The notes beneath the pieces were generated by a model. It searched no databases. It saw nothing but the letters and a program-made list of their open reading frames with translations, and was not told the origin of the DNA. From Marivirga atlantica (GTDB lineage Bacteria > Bacteroidota > Bacteroidia > Cytophagales > Cyclobacteriaceae), in assembly GCF_016734805.1 (NCBI RefSeq), contig NZ_JAERQG010000001.1, positions 868,001 to 932,000 on the forward strand: a stretch of 64,000 bases of DNA. Reading direction: 5' to 3'. Position 1 is the stretch's first letter. Each line of letters opens with the position of its first letter. Positions 35,484 to 44,636 of the stretch are shown piece after piece. A program made the position numbers and the translations under genes.

Positions 35484-36407
35484 ATGATAAAGCTGTCGGT
35501 GGTTGACGAGACTTCCCCGCTTGAAGCAGTTATTTTAGGTACTGCACAAGGAGTAGGAGATGTTCCTAAGTTAGAAGATGCGTATGATCCTAAATCGAAG
35601 GAACATATAGCAGCAGGCACATATCCTAAAGAAAAAGACATGGTGCAAGAGATGGATGCTTTTGCCAAAGTGTTGGAAAAGCATGGTGTAAAAGTGTATA
35701 GACCAGAGATAATCCCTGATTACAATCAGATATTTTCCAGAGACATCGGCTTTGTGATAGATGATAAATTTATAAAACCTAGAATACTTAAAGACAGAGA
35801 TGAGGAAATTCAGGGGATTCAATATGTAATTGATCAGATGGACCCTGCTCAGGTTTTACAAATGCCGGAAGGTGCTCATGCCGAGGGTGGAGACGTAATG
35901 CCATGGAAAGACCATCTTTTTGTGGGCTATTCGGAAGCTGAAGATTATGAAAAATACATTGTTGCTCGTACCAACCGGGCAGGATTGGAGTTTTTACAAG
36001 AGCAATTTCCAAACAAAAAGGTGAAAGGTTTTCAGCTCAATAAATCTGATGACAATGCTAAAGAAAATGCTTTGCACTTAGATTGCTGCTTTCAACCTAT
36101 AGGTACCAATATGGCTATTATTTATAAGGGCGGTTTTAAGTATGAAGAGGATTATAACTACCTGGTAAATTATTTTGGAGAAGAAAACCTGATACACATC
36201 ACCAAGGATGAAATGTATGAAATGAATTCGAACGTTTTCTCCATCAGTCCTAATGTGGTAGTGCTTGAACAAGGTTTCGATAGACTTGCAAAAATATTAG
36301 AAGATAAAGGCTTTACGGTAGAACGCGTTCCTTATGCAGAAATTTCCAAAATGGAAGGCTTATTACGCTGTTCAACCTTACCTTTGCATCGTAAAAATTC
36401 CAACTAA
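35484..36407 (+). CDS. Amidinotransferase-fold hydrolase (DDAH/arginine deiminase-like)
   Basis: 307-aa pentein-fold enzyme. Active-site pieces are FSRDIGFVID, HAEGGDVMPW, HLDCCFQPIG (catalytic His) and the nucleophilic Cys in LLRCSTLPLHR at the C-terminus. It probably hydrolyses the guanidino group of arginine or a derivative to give citrulline and ammonia or an amine. The next gene is CtlX, also of this fold, only 6 bp away, so they likely act on connected steps of arginine/citrulline use. Confidence 0.87.
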   Translation: MIKLSVVDETSPLEAVILGTAQGVGDVPKLEDAYDPKSKEHIAAGTYPKEKDMVQEMDAFAKVLEKHGVKVYRPEIIPDYNQIFSRDIGFVIDDKFIKPRILKDRDEEIQGIQYVIDQMDPAQVLQMPEGAHAEGGDVMPWKDHLFVGYSEAEDYEKYIVARTNRAGLEFLQEQFPNKKVKGFQLNKSDDNAKENALHLDCCFQPIGTNMAIIYKGGFKYEEDYNYLVNYFGEENLIHITKDEMYEMNSNVFSISPNVVVLEQGFDRLAKILEDKGFTVERVPYAEISKMEGLLRCSTLPLHRKNSN

Positions 36408-36413
36408 ATATTT

Positions 36414-37355
36414 ATGGAAAAACAGAGTACTAACACGCTGATGATGATTCGTCCTGTTCAATTTAGGTTTAATGAGCAGACGGCTGTAAATAATTATTAT
36501 CAAAAAGTTATTGACGGAATAAAACCGGAAGAAGCTAATCAAAAAGCACAAGCTGAATTTGATGCCTTTGTTAATAAATTAAGAGGTAAAGGTGTACAAG
36601 TGATAGTTTTTGATGATACCACAGACACTGACACTCCTGATTCTATTTTCCCTAATAACTGGATTTCATTTCATAATGACGGCAGAGTAGGTTTATATCC
36701 TATGTATGCTGAAAACAGGCGCCTCGAACGTAGAGATGACATTTTGGAAAGCCTGCAAAAGGAGCACGGCTTAAAAATTACTGATACTATCGATTTTACT
36801 GGGCACGAGGAGCTTGGGAGTTTTTTAGAAGGTACTGGAAGTATGATTCTCGATAGACCTAATAAACTTTGCTATGCGGCTATTTCATTAAGAACTGATG
36901 AAAAAATATTGGATGAGTTTTGCGACAAGTTTGGTTACAAAGCAGTGAAATTTATAGCAAACCAAACAGTTGATGGCAAGCGAATGCCTATTTATCATAC
37001 AAATGTGATGATGTGTGTAGCCGATGATTTTGCTATTCTTTGTGCAGATTCTATCGACAATGAAAATGAGCGAAATCATGTTATCACTAGTCTACAGAAT
37101 TCAGGTAAAGAGGTGGTTGAAATTTCTGAGGACCAGAAGCATCATTTTGCCGGCAATATGTTACAGGTGAAGTCTACTGATGGTACTCCTTATTTGGTGA
37201 TGTCAGCTGCTGCTCACCAATCTTTAACGCAGGATCAAATTCAGGCTATTGAAAAGCACTGTGAAATTATTAGCAGCTCCTTAGATACCATAGAAGCCTT
37301 GGGTGGAGGTAGTGCCAGATGCATGATGGCAGAGGTTTTTCTTCCTAAAGCATAA
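36414..37355 (+). CDS. ctlX: Citrulline utilization hydrolase CtlX-type protein
   Basis: 313-aa pentein-fold hydrolase. Characteristic stretches are MIRPVQFRFNEQTAVNNYYQ, SIFPNNWISFH, LEGTGSMILDR, YHTNVMMCV, and the C-terminal Cys motif GGGSARCMMAEVF. CtlX in Francisella uses citrulline; the Bacteroidota homologue sits as here beside a DDAH-like gene. It starts 6 bp after that gene and is followed 13 bp later by argS, so it is probably in one unit. Confidence 0.9.
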   Translation: MEKQSTNTLMMIRPVQFRFNEQTAVNNYYQKVIDGIKPEEANQKAQAEFDAFVNKLRGKGVQVIVFDDTTDTDTPDSIFPNNWISFHNDGRVGLYPMYAENRRLERRDDILESLQKEHGLKITDTIDFTGHEELGSFLEGTGSMILDRPNKLCYAAISLRTDEKILDEFCDKFGYKAVKFIANQTVDGKRMPIYHTNVMMCVADDFAILCADSIDNENERNHVITSLQNSGKEVVEISEDQKHHFAGNMLQVKSTDGTPYLVMSAAAHQSLTQDQIQAIEKHCEIISSSLDTIEALGGGSARCMMAEVFLPKA

Positions 37356-37368
37356 AAAACAGAAATAC

Positions 37369-39153
37369 ATGTTTCAGATTGAAGCTCATATAATAAAAGA
37401 AGTAAAGTCGGCATTTAAATCATTATTTGATGCTGAGCTAAGCGATGACTTGATCAATATTCAACCAACCAGAAAGGAGTTTGAAGGCTCACATACTTTG
37501 GTATGTTTTCCGCTAGGTAAGCAATCAAAACTCAACCCGCAGGCAACTGCCGAAGCGGTTGGAAAATACCTAAAGGAAGAAACAGCCTTTGTAGCAGATT
37601 TTAATGTGGTGAAGGGTTTTCTCAATTTGGTTATTGCAGATAAGGTTTGGCTGGAAATTGCAGAGCAGATTCACAAAACCAATCAATTTGGCGTTACACC
37701 ACCTACTGGTCGTGAGGTGATGGTGGAGTATTCATCTCCCAATACGAATAAGCCGCTCCACTTAGGTCATTTAAGAAATAATTTCCTTGGCTACTCAGTT
37801 TCCAAAATTCTTGAGGCGGCAGGAAATAAAGTGCATAAAGTACAGATTATTAACGATCGTGGTATTCACATCTGTAAATCTATGCTGGCCTGGCAAAAAT
37901 TTGGGGAAGGTGAAACGCCAGAGTCATCCGGGCTTAAAGGTGATAAGCTTGTTGGTAAATACTATGTCATCTTCGACAAGAAGTACAAAGAGCAAATCAA
38001 TGAGTTGGTTAAGCAAGGTACTCCAAAGGAAACAGCAGAAAAGGAAGCTCCAATTTTGGTAGAAGCACAGCAAATGCTTTTGAAATGGGAGAATAAAGAT
38101 CCTGAAGTTTATAATTTGTGGGAAACCATGAATGGCTGGGTTTACGATGGTTTTGCAGAAACCTATAAAACCATGGGAGTTGATTTCGATAAACTTTATT
38201 ATGAATCAAACACCTTCTCATTAGGTAAGGATGAAGTACTAAGAGGGTTAGAAGAAGGTATTCTTTTCAAAAAAGAAGACGGCTCTGTTTGGATCGATTT
38301 AAAAGAAGAAGGTCTTGATGAGAAGCTGCTACTTAGAAAGGATGGCACTTCTGTTTATATGACGCAGGATATTGGAACAGCTATTCTCCGTTATCAGGAT
38401 TTCCCAAAAATAGAACAACAGATTTACACGGTTGGTAACGAGCAGGAATATCACTTCAAAGTGCTTTTTATGATTCTTGATAAGTTGGGTTATAGCTGGG
38501 CAAAAAGCTGTTACCACTTGTCATACGGTATGGTAGATTTACCTACAGGCAAAATGAAATCCCGTGAAGGTACTGTGGTAGATGCTGATGATCTGATGGA
38601 AGAAATGTTTGCCACCAGTAAGCGAAGAACTGACGAGCTTGGCAAAATTGATGGATTTGATAAAGAAGAAGCCGAAGAACTTTACAGACAATTAGGCTTA
38701 GGTGCTTTAAAATACTATCTGTTGAAAGTTGACCCTGTTAAAAGAATGATGTTTAATCCTGAAGAATCTATTGACTTTCAGGGCAATACAGGTCCTTTTA
38801 TTCAGTATGTGCATGCCAGAATAAGAGCGATTGTCAGAAAAGCTGAGCAACTGGGAGTTACTCCTGAGGTTAATGTTGAACAACTTGCAGCTACTGAACG
38901 AGACGTTTTGGTACTTATAAGCACATTCCCCGATAAGGTTAAAGAGGCTGCTGAAACTTATTCTCCCGCAGTAATTGCCAATTACATCTATGATGTGGCA
39001 AAAGCTTACAATCGTTTTTATGCGGAAGTTTCTATTTTCAATGAAGATGATGAAAGTGCATTAGCTTTTAGAATAGCTTTTTCTGCTATGGTTGCTAATG
39101 TTATAAAAACCGGAATGGAACTATTAGGAATTGAAGTTCCTGAAAAGATGTAA
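37369..39153 (+). CDS. argS: Arginyl-tRNA synthetase
   Basis: 594-aa class I synthetase. The HIGH motif appears as NTNKPLHLGHLRNN, and the KMSK region as GKMKSREGTVVDADDL. The N-terminal Arg-tRNA-specific domain and the C-terminal anticodon-binding (DALR) domain (ANYIYDVAKAYNRFYAE) are present. It ends the arginine-linked group 35484-39153. The downstream gap holds a long inverted repeat. Confidence 0.97.
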   Translation: MFQIEAHIIKEVKSAFKSLFDAELSDDLINIQPTRKEFEGSHTLVCFPLGKQSKLNPQATAEAVGKYLKEETAFVADFNVVKGFLNLVIADKVWLEIAEQIHKTNQFGVTPPTGREVMVEYSSPNTNKPLHLGHLRNNFLGYSVSKILEAAGNKVHKVQIINDRGIHICKSMLAWQKFGEGETPESSGLKGDKLVGKYYVIFDKKYKEQINELVKQGTPKETAEKEAPILVEAQQMLLKWENKDPEVYNLWETMNGWVYDGFAETYKTMGVDFDKLYYESNTFSLGKDEVLRGLEEGILFKKEDGSVWIDLKEEGLDEKLLLRKDGTSVYMTQDIGTAILRYQDFPKIEQQIYTVGNEQEYHFKVLFMILDKLGYSWAKSCYHLSYGMVDLPTGKMKSREGTVVDADDLMEEMFATSKRRTDELGKIDGFDKEEAEELYRQLGLGALKYYLLKVDPVKRMMFNPEESIDFQGNTGPFIQYVHARIRAIVRKAEQLGVTPEVNVEQLAATERDVLVLISTFPDKVKEAAETYSPAVIANYIYDVAKAYNRFYAEVSIFNEDDESALAFRIAFSAMVANVIKTGMELLGIEVPEKM

Positions 39154-39159
39154 AATGGA

Positions 39160-39198
39160 TTTAAGCAAACTATTGAGTAAATCACTAGTTTGCTTAAA
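39160..39198. repeat. 13-bp perfect inverted repeat between argS and glutathione peroxidase
   Basis: tttaagcaaacta (39160-39172) and tagtttgcttaaa (39186-39198) are exact reverse complements around a 13-nt loop. The right arm ends 2 nt before the ATG at 39201. There is no T tract after it, so it could be an operator, an RNA hairpin at the ribosome site, or a weak terminator for argS. Confidence 0.6.
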
Positions 39199-39200
39199 CT

Positions 39201-39722
39201 ATGTCTACTATTTCAAATAAGCTCTTTGCTGCAATATTTTTTATTTGTCTGGCAAGTGCTGCAAATCACAAAGAAATGAGCATTTACGATTTTCAGATTC
39301 AATCAATAAAAGGAGAGGTTATAGACTTTTCGAACTATAAAGGTAAACCTCTACTTATAGTCAACACAGCTTCCGAATGTGGTTATACTCCACAGTATGC
39401 CGATTTGCAGGAGTTACACCAGATGATGGGTGATCAAATAACAATTCTAGGTTTTCCAGCTAACAATTTTGGAGGACAGGAACCCGGTTCAGATGATGAG
39501 ATTGCTACTTTTTGTGAACGAAATTTTGGTGTAACATTCACACTTTTTTCAAAAATGGATGTAGTGGGTAAAAATCAACATCCGCTTTTCAAATACTTGG
39601 AAGCACAAACAGGTAAGGCTCCCACATGGAACTTTTGTAAATATCTGATCAGTGCTGATGGTGAAGAAATTAGTTTTTATCCATCAAGTGTTAATCCGGT
39701 TGAAATAGCTGAAAAACTATAA
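39201..39722 (+). CDS. Glutathione peroxidase family thiol peroxidase
   Basis: 173 aa with an N-terminal hydrophobic leader (KLFAAIFFICLASAAN), so possibly periplasmic. The peroxidatic Cys is in NTASECGYTPQYADLQEL (Cys, not selenocysteine). Family motifs are GFPANNFGGQEPGSD and APTWNFCKYLI; the resolving-Cys position has FCERNFG. It reduces H2O2 or lipid hydroperoxides, in bacteria usually with thioredoxin. The ATG sits directly after a 13-bp inverted repeat that may control it. Confidence 0.92.
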   Translation: MSTISNKLFAAIFFICLASAANHKEMSIYDFQIQSIKGEVIDFSNYKGKPLLIVNTASECGYTPQYADLQELHQMMGDQITILGFPANNFGGQEPGSDDEIATFCERNFGVTFTLFSKMDVVGKNQHPLFKYLEAQTGKAPTWNFCKYLISADGEEISFYPSSVNPVEIAEKL

Positions 39723-39723
39723 G

Positions 39724-40620
39724 ATGCTTAAGCACTGGATAGCTGCATTTCGCTTCAGAACATTACCATTGGCATTGGCATGTATTGGCATGGGTAGTTT
39801 TTTGGCTGCTTATTATGACGTTTTCGATCTTACTGTTTGTCTTTTAAGTTTGTCAACCACACTTTGCCTTCAAATACTTTCCAACTTAGCTAATGACTAT
39901 GGTGATACCATACATGGTGCTGATAGTGCAGATAGAGAAGGACCTAAACGATCCGTGCAACAAGGGCATATCAGTCAACAACAGATGAAAAATGCGATTA
40001 TCGTATTTTCAGCCTTATCATTTATAAATGGAATCAGTTTACTTATAGTTGCTTTAGAATTTGGCTCAATAGCTTTCTACAGTTTTTTAGCGATGGGCAT
40101 AATGGCAATATTCGCAGCTATAGCCTATACAAATGGCAAACGGCCTTATGGCTACCTTGGCCTGGGCGATTTCTTTGTGTTTCTTTTCTTCGGAGTTGTT
40201 GGTGTATGTGGAACTTACATATTGCATAGTGGCCACTTCAACATGCTAATCTTATTTCCAGCAATTTCTTGCGGTTTGCTGGCTACGGGTGTTCTCAATG
40301 TTAATAATATTAGAGATATAAAGTCAGATGAAAAAGCTGGAAAAAGAAGTATTCCGGTGAGGCTAGGTCGATCTAAGGCTAAAATTTATCATTTCTCATT
40401 GATTGCCACAGCTTGGATCAGCATAGTAGTTTTTTTGTGGTTAAATGATGGGGGCAATTCTAAATACTTAGTGCTATTATCGTTACCATTGTTTGTATTT
40501 CATTTATTAAGATTAAGTAGAGCCAAAACATCCACGGAGATTGATCCACTTCTTAAGCAATTAGCTTTATCTACACTTTTCTTTGTTGTAGCCTTTGGTT
40601 TCGGTATTATACTGGCTTAA
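39724..40620 (+). CDS. menA: 1,4-dihydroxy-2-naphthoate polyprenyltransferase
   Basis: 298-aa UbiA-superfamily membrane enzyme that prenylates DHNA to demethylmenaquinone. The first Asp-rich motif is NLANDYGDTIHGADSADREG, and the second is NNIRDIKSDEKAGKRS. About nine helices. It fits a menaquinone-based respiratory chain as used by the SdhCAB in this window. It starts 1 bp after the peroxidase stop. Confidence 0.94.
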   Translation: MLKHWIAAFRFRTLPLALACIGMGSFLAAYYDVFDLTVCLLSLSTTLCLQILSNLANDYGDTIHGADSADREGPKRSVQQGHISQQQMKNAIIVFSALSFINGISLLIVALEFGSIAFYSFLAMGIMAIFAAIAYTNGKRPYGYLGLGDFFVFLFFGVVGVCGTYILHSGHFNMLILFPAISCGLLATGVLNVNNIRDIKSDEKAGKRSIPVRLGRSKAKIYHFSLIATAWISIVVFLWLNDGGNSKYLVLLSLPLFVFHLLRLSRAKTSTEIDPLLKQLALSTLFFVVAFGFGIILA

Positions 40621-40778
40621 CATTAGCAATAATCACTTTATTTCGGCATCATTTAAAATTAAGATTCGTATATTAAAAATGAATCCTTTACTAGGTGTAT
40701 ACCACCTTGTTAAGTTTTTAACATCTGATTTAATCAAAACATTTTTTAAATTAAGCATTCAAAAATAAACCTATTGCT

Positions 40779-41624
40779 ATGAAACAAATACTAGTTCCAA
40801 CCGACTTTTCAGAACAAGCAGAAAACGCATTACAATTAGCTGCGGAAATGGCCAAAGCAAATGATGCTGAATTATTAGTGCTTCATGTGGTAGAAATACC
40901 AGGACAGCAATCTTTCAGTACAACAGGTGAGCCTGACTATGCGGATCCTATGGAAGCTGTTTTCGTTAAAAAGATGATAGAAAAGGGTGAACAGCAGCTA
41001 GAAGAAATTACTCAGAGAGATATTGTAAAAGGTGTTAATCTGAAAACAAACATAAAGGCAGGTAATGCATATCATAACATTAGTGACATTATTTCCGATT
41101 ATGAACCTGACTTGATAGTAATGGGTACTAATGGTGCTACAGGAGCAGAAGAAATTCTTATTGGCTCTAACACAGAAAAGGTAGTGAGAAATGCTCATTG
41201 TCCTGTTCTTTCCTTAAAGAAAAAAGTGACGCTTGCTGATCTGAATAACATTGTTTTTGCAAGCGACATGAAAGATGAGGCAATAGATTTGGTTAAAAGG
41301 CTTCAAAATATTGTGCAACACTCCCAAGCTAAAATTCATTTATTAAGGGTTAATACACCAAATAATTTTGAAGGTAGTGCGCAAACCATGAATAGGATGA
41401 AAGCTTATGTAGAGAAGAATGGTTTAAATGCAGAGCAACATATTTACAATAGTAATACTGAAGAAGAAGGTATAATGGAATTTGCTCACGACAACAATAT
41501 TGACATGATCGTAATGGGGACGCATGGTAGAAAAGGTCTAATGCATCTTTTCAGCGGTAGCATAGCCGAAGATGTGGTAAACCATAGTAAGCTGCCTGTA
41601 TTAACTTTAAAAATACAGGATTAA
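40779..41624 (+). CDS. Tandem universal stress protein
   Basis: 281 aa made of two UspA domains (~1-145 and ~150-281). Each opens with the nucleotide-side strand (ILVPTDFSEQAENALQLA; NNIVFASDMKDEA) and contains the ATP-binding G-2xG-9xG(S/T) loop (MGTNGATGAEEILIGSNTEK; MGTHGRKGLMHLFSGSIAED). It is stress-linked and cytosolic. The 158 bp upstream has no clear promoter match; a terminator follows. Confidence 0.94.
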   Translation: MKQILVPTDFSEQAENALQLAAEMAKANDAELLVLHVVEIPGQQSFSTTGEPDYADPMEAVFVKKMIEKGEQQLEEITQRDIVKGVNLKTNIKAGNAYHNISDIISDYEPDLIVMGTNGATGAEEILIGSNTEKVVRNAHCPVLSLKKKVTLADLNNIVFASDMKDEAIDLVKRLQNIVQHSQAKIHLLRVNTPNNFEGSAQTMNRMKAYVEKNGLNAEQHIYNSNTEEEGIMEFAHDNNIDMIVMGTHGRKGLMHLFSGSIAEDVVNHSKLPVLTLKIQD

Positions 41625-41644
41625 ATAATTTTAGTGAGTAAACA

Positions 41645-41676
41645 AAAAATCCAGCTCTGAGCAGAGTTGGATTTTT
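41645..41676 (+). terminator. Intrinsic terminator after universal stress protein gene
   Basis: AATCCAGCTCT-GAGC-AGAGTTGGATT stem (one G-T wobble) followed by a run of T, about 20 bp after the stop codon. Confidence 0.85.
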
Positions 41677-41766
41677 TTTGCCTAAACGCTAATTCATCAA
41701 GGTATCTTTTAGACAAAAAATCTTAAAGATTTATACCTTTAATATTCAATAATAACCACTATACAA

Positions 41767-44574
41767 ATGAGTAAGCCTGAAAATAAACTCTTTTTGCTTG
41801 ATGCTATGGCACTTATCTATCGTGCCCACTTTGCCTTTAGTAAAAATCCACGGATTAACTCCAAAGGATTGAATACAGGCGCAGCTCTGGGCTTTACTAA
41901 TTCCCTTTTGGAGATTATTAAAAAAGAGAAGCCTACTCATATTGGTGTAGCATTTGATACTAGTGATCCAACATTTAGACATGAAGAATTTCCTGAATAC
42001 AAAGCTCAGCGTGAAGAACAGCCTGAAGATATCAGGGTGGCCATTCCTTATGTAAAGAAAATTGTAGAAGCTTTTAATATTCCGGTTTTAATTAAGCCAG
42101 GTTTTGAGGCAGATGATATCATTGGAACCATTGCAAGGCAGGCTGGTGATGAGGGTTTCGAAGTGTTTATGATGACACCGGATAAGGACTATGCCCAACT
42201 GGTAAAGGAGCATGTCTATCTCTACAAGCCGTCTTTTATGGGTAATGGTGTTGATATTTTAGGAATTCCTGAAGTATTAAAGAAGTTTGACATAGATAGA
42301 GTAGAACAAGTAATTGATATACTCGGGCTTCAGGGTGATGCTGTTGATAATATTCCTGGGATTCCCGGTGTAGGTGCCAAAACGGCTGTTAAATTCCTGA
42401 AGCAATATGGCTCAGTTGAAGGTCTTTTAGAACATACTGATGAGCTAAAGGGGAAAATGAAAGAAAAAGTAGAAGCCAACAAAGAACAGGCTTTGCTTTC
42501 TAAAAAACTGGCTACCATTAAAATTGATGTGCCTATCAACTACGAGCCTGATAAACTCAAATATGATGGTCCCAATGAAGAAGTTTTAAGAGAGCTTTTT
42601 GAAGAACTTGAATTCCGCACCCTTATGAAAAGAGTGCTGGGGGAAGAGCCACAAACAAGCGCCAAGTCGTCTTCTTCTCAAGCTGATCCTGCTCAAATAT
42701 CAATGTTCACGGACACACCTGCTGAACAACAGGAAGAAGTTGAAGAAGCTCCCGCTGAGAAAAGAAATATAGAGAATTCACCTCATCATTATCATTTAAT
42801 AGATACTCCTGAACTAAGAAAGGAGCTTATTGAATATCTGAAATTACAAGATGAGTTTTGCTTCGATACTGAAACTACTAGTGTAGAACCTACTGATGCA
42901 GAATTAGTGGGTATGGCGTTTTGTTACCTACCAGGTGAAGCTTATTATGTTCCTGTTCCGGAAGATCAAAAAGAAGCTCAGAAGATTGCCAATGAATTTA
43001 AAGAAATCTTAGAAGCTAAAGATATAGTAATCATTGGTCAGAATCTGAAATATGATATTCAGGTAATGCGAAATTATGATATCATCCTAAATGGTAAAAT
43101 ATTCGATACCATGCTGGCGCATTATCTGCTCGATCCTGAAACCAGGCACAACATGGATGCCCTGGCTGAAAATCTCCTGAATTATACCACTATTTCTATC
43201 ACTGAGTTGATAGGTAAGAAGGGTAGCAAGCAAGGCAATATGCGAGATGTTCCTGTTGCTGACGTGGTCGACTATGCCTGCGAGGATGCCGATATCACTT
43301 TGCAATTAAAGCTGTTACTGGAAAAAGAGATTGAAGCCAATGACCTGGGCAATCTGCTTCATAATGTGGAAGAACCACTCTCTTTCGTCTTGGCCGAAAT
43401 GGAATATGAAGGTGTTAAGATTGACAAGGAAAATCTAGCTGAAATGTCGTCAGAGCTGGAAGAACTTGCCAATCAAACCCAAAAGGAGATTTATGAAATA
43501 GCAGGCGAAGAATTCAATATTGCATCTCCAAAGCAACTTGGTGAAGTTTTATTTGATAAAATGAAGCTGGTTGATAAGCCGAAGAAAACCAAAACCGGTC
43601 AGTATGCTACAGGAGAAGAGATTCTTTCGAAGCTGGCAAATGAGCATGAAATAGCTGATAAGATTCTCACTTTCAGAGAATATCAGAAATTGAAATCAAC
43701 CTATGTTGACGCATTACCTAAACTTATAAGCAAGAAGGATGAAAGAGTGCATACCGACTACCGCCAGGCAGTAGCGGCAACAGGAAGATTGAGTAGTAAT
43801 AATCCTAATCTGCAGAATATTCCTATCAGAACAGAAAAAGGAAGGTTGATCCGAAAAGCTTTTGTTCCGAGAAGTAGTGATTATAAGTTGCTCTCAGCAG
43901 ATTATTCACAAATAGAATTAAGAATTATGGCTGCTTTCTCTAAAGATAAAGCCATGATTGAAGCTTTTAAGTGTGGTCGGGATATTCACGCCACCACAGC
44001 TGCTAAAGTATTTGGCGTAGATATAGATAAGGTTGACCCTAATATGCGTAGAAAGGCCAAGGAAGTAAACTTTGGTATTATTTATGGAATTTCAGCTTTC
44101 GGATTAGCTCAGAATCTTGGTATTTCAAGAACTGAAGCTTCTGAAATTATAAAAGCTTATTTTAAAGAGTTTCCGGCAGTAAACGAATACATGACAGATG
44201 TGGTGGAAGAAGCCAGAAAGCGAGAATATGTCTCCACCATTCTGGGCAGAAAGCGTTGGCTGAGAGATATCAACTCAAGAAACCAAACAGTTCGTGGGTT
44301 TGCTGAGCGTAATGCTGTTAACGCACCTATTCAAGGTAGCGCGGCTGATATGATTAAGCTGGCCATGATAAGAATTCATGAATGGATGAAAGCTGAAAAG
44401 CTTAAGTCAAAAATGATTATGCAGGTACATGATGAACTGATTTTTGATGTACATAAAGATGAGTTGGAAACACTTCAATCTCATGTTTTAGATTTCATGA
44501 AAAATGCAATGGATTTAGAAGTGCCAATGGAAATTGGCGTTGGTGTGGCAGATAACTGGATGGATGCTCATTAA
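41767..44574 (+). CDS. polA: DNA polymerase I
   Basis: 935 aa. The 5' nuclease domain (LFLLDAMALIYRAHFAF, PGFEADDIIGT, GDAVDNIPGIPGVGAKTA) spans 1-290. An acidic Ser/Gln/Glu linker (~295-330) leads to an intact 3'-5' exonuclease (CFDTETTSVEPTDAE, NLKYDIQVM). The polymerase domain has LLSADYSQIELRIMAAFS, RRKAKEVNFGIIYG and QVHDELIFDV. It does Okazaki-primer removal and repair. Length is typical. Confidence 0.98.
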   Translation: MSKPENKLFLLDAMALIYRAHFAFSKNPRINSKGLNTGAALGFTNSLLEIIKKEKPTHIGVAFDTSDPTFRHEEFPEYKAQREEQPEDIRVAIPYVKKIVEAFNIPVLIKPGFEADDIIGTIARQAGDEGFEVFMMTPDKDYAQLVKEHVYLYKPSFMGNGVDILGIPEVLKKFDIDRVEQVIDILGLQGDAVDNIPGIPGVGAKTAVKFLKQYGSVEGLLEHTDELKGKMKEKVEANKEQALLSKKLATIKIDVPINYEPDKLKYDGPNEEVLRELFEELEFRTLMKRVLGEEPQTSAKSSSSQADPAQISMFTDTPAEQQEEVEEAPAEKRNIENSPHHYHLIDTPELRKELIEYLKLQDEFCFDTETTSVEPTDAELVGMAFCYLPGEAYYVPVPEDQKEAQKIANEFKEILEAKDIVIIGQNLKYDIQVMRNYDIILNGKIFDTMLAHYLLDPETRHNMDALAENLLNYTTISITELIGKKGSKQGNMRDVPVADVVDYACEDADITLQLKLLLEKEIEANDLGNLLHNVEEPLSFVLAEMEYEGVKIDKENLAEMSSELEELANQTQKEIYEIAGEEFNIASPKQLGEVLFDKMKLVDKPKKTKTGQYATGEEILSKLANEHEIADKILTFREYQKLKSTYVDALPKLISKKDERVHTDYRQAVAATGRLSSNNPNLQNIPIRTEKGRLIRKAFVPRSSDYKLLSADYSQIELRIMAAFSKDKAMIEAFKCGRDIHATTAAKVFGVDIDKVDPNMRRKAKEVNFGIIYGISAFGLAQNLGISRTEASEIIKAYFKEFPAVNEYMTDVVEEARKREYVSTILGRKRWLRDINSRNQTVRGFAERNAVNAPIQGSAADMIKLAMIRIHEWMKAEKLKSKMIMQVHDELIFDVHKDELETLQSHVLDFMKNAMDLEVPMEIGVGVADNWMDAH

Positions 44575-44636
44575 AGTGATATTATAATGCTTGCTTTAGT
44601 TCTATTATTTGAGCATTTTGGATAGAAATTGATTTA

